Of a stretch of 7,258 bases of DNA, positions 4,362 through 7,258 are shown one piece after another. This DNA is from Methanobacteriota archaeon (lineage in GTDB: Archaea > Thermoplasmatota > Poseidoniia > Poseidoniales > Poseidoniaceae): the NCBI GenBank assembly GCA_002731395.1, contig PCBQ01000060.1, forward strand, positions 1-7,258. Direction: 5' to 3'. The notes beneath the pieces were generated by a model. It worked only from the letters and a program-made list of their open reading frames with translations. It was not told the origin of the DNA and searched no databases. A program made the position numbers and the translations under genes. The number at the start of each line of letters is the position of its first letter. The stretch's first letter is position 1.

Positions 4362-7258
4362 TGCCACGACGTGAGGACCTCGAGACCATCATGGTCCTTG
4401 GAAGCGGCCCGATCAAGATCGGGCAAGCGGCCGAATTCGACTTTTCAGGCTCGCAGGCCGTGCGCGCCCTGCGCGAAGACGGGTACAAGGTGATCCTGGT
4501 GAACTCCAACCCTGCGACGATTCAGAACGATCCAGAAATGGCTGATGTTGTCTACATCGAGCCTCTGCTTCCCGATACGGTACGGGCCATCCTCGAGGCA
4601 GAGCGACCTGACGCCTTGCTTGCCGGTATGGGCGGACAGACCGCGCTCAACATCGCCAGCGAACTGGCGCACGACGGCTCATTGGAGCGCCTTGGCGTGG
4701 AACTGATCGGCAGTGATTTGGACGCCATCGACAAGGCGGAAGACCGTGATTTGTTCAACGAGGTGTGCACGTCAATTGGGCTTCCAATCTGCACCTCAGT
4801 GGCCTGCAACACGATGGAAGAGGTGCTGGCTGCGGCTGACTTCCTTGGCAGTTGGCCCCTGCTCATTCGCCCTGCGTTCACCCTTGGTGGCCTTGGAGGC
4901 GGCACGGCCCGCGACGTCGGTGAGCTCGTTGAAATCGCCACCCTGGGGCTGCGCAACTCCCGCATCAATCAGGTCCTCATCGAGGAGTCTATTCTCGGCT
5001 GGCAGGAACTCGAGTACGAAGTCATGCGTGACGAGGCGGACAACGCCACCATCGTGTGCACGATGGAAAACATCGATCCCATGGGCGTGCATACCGGTGA
5101 GTCTGTCGTGGTGGCGCCCTTGCAATCCTTCAGCGACGTGGACCATCAAATCCTCCGCGACCACGCTCTGCGTCTCATTCGGGCGCTTAACATCAAGGGC
5201 GGTTGCAACGTTCAGTTCGCCTTCAACCAAGCCACAGGTGAAGTCCGGGTCATCGAGGTCAACCCACGTGTTTCTCGCTCTTCTGCGCTGGCGTCCAAGA
5301 CCACAGGCTATCCTATCGCTCGGATGGCAGCGAAGATCGCGGTCGGGTACACCCTTGACGAGCTCCCAAACCCAATCACGGGTGAAGGGACCACGGCCGC
5401 TTTCGAACCGACCTTGGACTATTGCGTGGTCAAGATACCACGTTGGCCCTTTGACAAATTCAGGACGGCAGACCGCACGCTGGGAACCAGCATGAAATCC
5501 ACCGGTGAGGTCATGGCCATCGGGCGGTGCTTCGAGGAGGCCTTCCTCAAGGCTTGGGCGTCGTTGGAACAAGGCGTCGCTCATCCTCGCCCGTTGACCC
5601 GTGCAGACGAATCTGACGGTGAGGACCAGTTGGAGCGGGCCGAAGAGCCCCTGCCCGAACATACCCTGATCGATTGGCTGACGGTCGCCACAGACCGGCG
5701 CATGGGCGCGTTGTTGGAGGCCTTCCGCCGCGGCTGGTCCATCGAGCGCGTCCACGAATTGACGCGCATGACGCGCTGGTTCCTTCACCGCTTCAAACGG
5801 CTGGCGGACATGGAAGCGGAAATCACGGCCCAAGGCGTTGCTCCCGAACAGATCAACGCGGAGGATATGCGCCGGTGGAAGGCGCACGGCTTCACGGACG
5901 CGCACATTGCCGATGCGCTCGCTGGATTCCCTGCCGCTGGCCCCACGTCCCTCGCCAAGGGGCGCGACGAAGCGGCCGTCATGGCGCGTCGTCACGCCCT
6001 CAAGGTGCATCCGGTGTACCGCATGGTTGACTCGTGCGCGGCTGAATTCGCAGCGGCCACGCCGTACTACTACTCCACCTACGAACCGCTTGGACACGAC
6101 GGTATCGACCTGCTCCCCGGTCTTGAGGACCGCACCAAGGAACGGGTTGTGGCCATCGGGTCAGGTCCGATTCGTATCGGCCAAGGCATCGAATTCGACT
6201 ACGGTTGCGTGCACGCGGTGAACGCCATACGTGCCGCAGGCAAGGATGCGGTTCTCATCAACAACAACCCAGAAACGGTGTCCACGGATTTCGACACCTC
6301 CGATCGGCTCTACTTCGAGCCGCTCATCCTCGAACACGTCGCTGAGGTGCTGCTCAGGGAACAAGCGCATGGCATTCTGCTGCAATTTGGTGGACAGACC
6401 GCCATCAATCTCGCCCTCCCCCTCGAGGCCCGTCGGCCCTTGCTTGCGGCGTCAGGCGCCAACGTGGGCACCCTTGGGACCTCGTGCGATGCCATCGATG
6501 AGGCGAGCGATCGCGAACGTTTCGAGGCCTTCGCTAAGCGGGTGGGCCTGCGCATGCCGCGCGGCGCTACGGGGACCACGTCTGATGACGTTCGGCGTGC
6601 GGTGGAATCCATCGGCTTCCCGGTGTTGATTCGCCCCTCCTATGTGCTGGGTGGTCGGGGCATGGAAATCCTCAGCAACCAAACTCAACTCGACGCATAC
6701 CTCGCCGAGGCCTTCTTCGCGCCTGACCGTCCACTTCTGGTGGACGAGTACCTTGGCCATGCGACCGAACTTGACGTCGACGCGGCCTGCGATGGCGAAG
6801 ATGTGCTGGTCGGGGCGGTCATGGAACATCTGGAAGAGGCAGGCATCCATTCCGGTGATTCAACGTGCTTCATCCCCACCCAGAACGTCTCGGAAGAAAT
6901 CCTCGTGCAGGTTGAAGAACAAACCCGCATCATCGGCCTCGGGCTTGGCATTGTGGGTTGCTACAACATCCAATTCGCCATTCAAGACGAGACGCTGTAC
7001 GTGTTGGAAGTCAATCCACGCTCTTCGAGGACTGTTCCCTTCGTGGCCAAGTCCTCCGGTCTTCCTCTCGCCAGAATCGCGGCCAACGTGACCATCGGGC
7101 AGCCTCTTGCTGAACAGGAGATTCCGAAGCGCGTCACGGGGCACGTCTGCGTCAAGGCTCCCGTCTTTCCCTTCATCAAGCTTCGAGGCCTCGATCCCGC
7201 GCCGGGACCTGAGATGAAGAGCACCGGTGAGGTGTTTGGCTCGGATGAGGACCCTGCA
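4361..7258 (+). CDS. carB: Carbamoyl-phosphate synthase large subunit, 3' end outside window
   Basis: CarB makes carbamoyl phosphate from bicarbonate, ammonia supplied by CarA, and two ATP, feeding pyrimidine and arginine synthesis. The 966 visible codons lack a stop; E. coli CarB has 1073 residues, so roughly 100 are missing. The two homologous synthetase halves are evident: VLGSGPIKIGQAAEFDFSG (12-30) against AIGSGPIRIGQGIEFDYG (598-615), and NPATIQNDPEMAD against NPETVSTDFDTSD. The N-terminal ATP-grasp (about 128-400) has IRPAFTLGGLGGG, MENIDPMGVHTGES and metal-binding Q285, E299 and N301, at the same numbers as in E. coli. An oligomerisation-type region (about 400-550, with EAFRRGWSIERVHELT) follows. 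The second ATP-grasp has IRPSYVLGGRGMEI (757-770), MEHLEEAGIHSGDS, and Q871, E883 and N885. The C-terminal MGS-like allosteric domain, where UMP, IMP or ornithine bind in E. coli, is outside the window. It is a full-length fused form, not the split form seen in some archaea. Confidence 0.97.
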   Translation, partial: MPRREDLETIMVLGSGPIKIGQAAEFDFSGSQAVRALREDGYKVILVNSNPATIQNDPEMADVVYIEPLLPDTVRAILEAERPDALLAGMGGQTALNIASELAHDGSLERLGVELIGSDLDAIDKAEDRDLFNEVCTSIGLPICTSVACNTMEEVLAAADFLGSWPLLIRPAFTLGGLGGGTARDVGELVEIATLGLRNSRINQVLIEESILGWQELEYEVMRDEADNATIVCTMENIDPMGVHTGESVVVAPLQSFSDVDHQILRDHALRLIRALNIKGGCNVQFAFNQATGEVRVIEVNPRVSRSSALASKTTGYPIARMAAKIAVGYTLDELPNPITGEGTTAAFEPTLDYCVVKIPRWPFDKFRTADRTLGTSMKSTGEVMAIGRCFEEAFLKAWASLEQGVAHPRPLTRADESDGEDQLERAEEPLPEHTLIDWLTVATDRRMGALLEAFRRGWSIERVHELTRMTRWFLHRFKRLADMEAEITAQGVAPEQINAEDMRRWKAHGFTDAHIADALAGFPAAGPTSLAKGRDEAAVMARRHALKVHPVYRMVDSCAAEFAAATPYYYSTYEPLGHDGIDLLPGLEDRTKERVVAIGSGPIRIGQGIEFDYGCVHAVNAIRAAGKDAVLINNNPETVSTDFDTSDRLYFEPLILEHVAEVLLREQAHGILLQFGGQTAINLALPLEARRPLLAASGANVGTLGTSCDAIDEASDRERFEAFAKRVGLRMPRGATGTTSDDVRRAVESIGFPVLIRPSYVLGGRGMEILSNQTQLDAYLAEAFFAPDRPLLVDEYLGHATELDVDAACDGEDVLVGAVMEHLEEAGIHSGDSTCFIPTQNVSEEILVQVEEQTRIIGLGLGIVGCYNIQFAIQDETLYVLEVNPRSSRTVPFVAKSSGLPLARIAANVTIGQPLAEQEIPKRVTGHVCVKAPVFPFIKLRGLDPAPGPEMKSTGEVFGSDEDPA

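Noticed and set aside
4796..6097. Long open frame on the minus strand opposite carB
   Set aside because: This is a shadow of carB in GC-rich DNA: the plus frame has conserved synthetase motifs throughout, while the antisense translation shows no recognisable domain.
4391..6990. Internal similarity of the two halves of carB as a recent duplication
   Set aside because: All carbamoyl-phosphate synthase large subunits show this ancient duplication; the halves are diverged at the DNA level.
1..7258. CRISPR array, insertion sequence, tRNA or defence system
   Set aside because: No regularly spaced direct repeats, transposase motifs, tRNA-like cloverleaf or defence domains were seen on either strand; nearly all bases are accounted for by housekeeping genes.

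Overview
The window is a gene-dense, GC-rich stretch of chromosome with four complete genes and two cut by the window edges. It looks archaeal. The strongest evidence is a gene for Trm56, the SPOUT-type tRNA C56 2'-O-methyltransferase of archaea, together with a TraB/PrgY-family membrane protein of the type common in archaea. The high GC, the bacterial-looking folP, carA and carB, and the scarcity of Shine-Dalgarno sites would fit a marine euryarchaeon such as Marine Group II (Poseidoniales). That lineage call is an inference from gene content, not a measured placement.

Layout: (1) 1-879, plus strand, the C-terminal part of a TraB-family protein. (2) 869-1741, minus strand, folP (dihydropteroate synthase), whose stop overlaps the TraB gene tail to tail by 11 bases. 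(3) A compact divergent control region at about 1733-1791, holding one AT-rich TATA-like element equidistant from the proposed folP GTG and the next gene's ATG, plus two small perfect palindromes next to the two starts. (4) 1792-2439, plus strand, an unrecognised membrane protein of 215 residues with about four membrane segments. (5) 2436-3032, plus strand, trm56, whose GTG overlaps the previous stop. (6) A 63-base gap (3033-3095) holding a T-run, an AT-rich box and an 8-base inverted repeat that brackets the box and ends two bases before the carA start. (7) 3096-4361 carA and 4361-7258 carB (3' end outside the window), overlapping as TGATG.

Functionally, carA and carB make carbamoyl phosphate from glutamine, bicarbonate and ATP for pyrimidine and arginine synthesis. 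folP makes dihydropteroate for folate. trm56 modifies the tRNA T-loop and appears co-transcribed with the unknown membrane protein. No gap exceeds 300 bases. I see no tRNA, rRNA, insertion sequence, CRISPR array or phage gene. The coding content is mostly housekeeping. The parts least explained by known families are the two short control regions and the unknown membrane protein.
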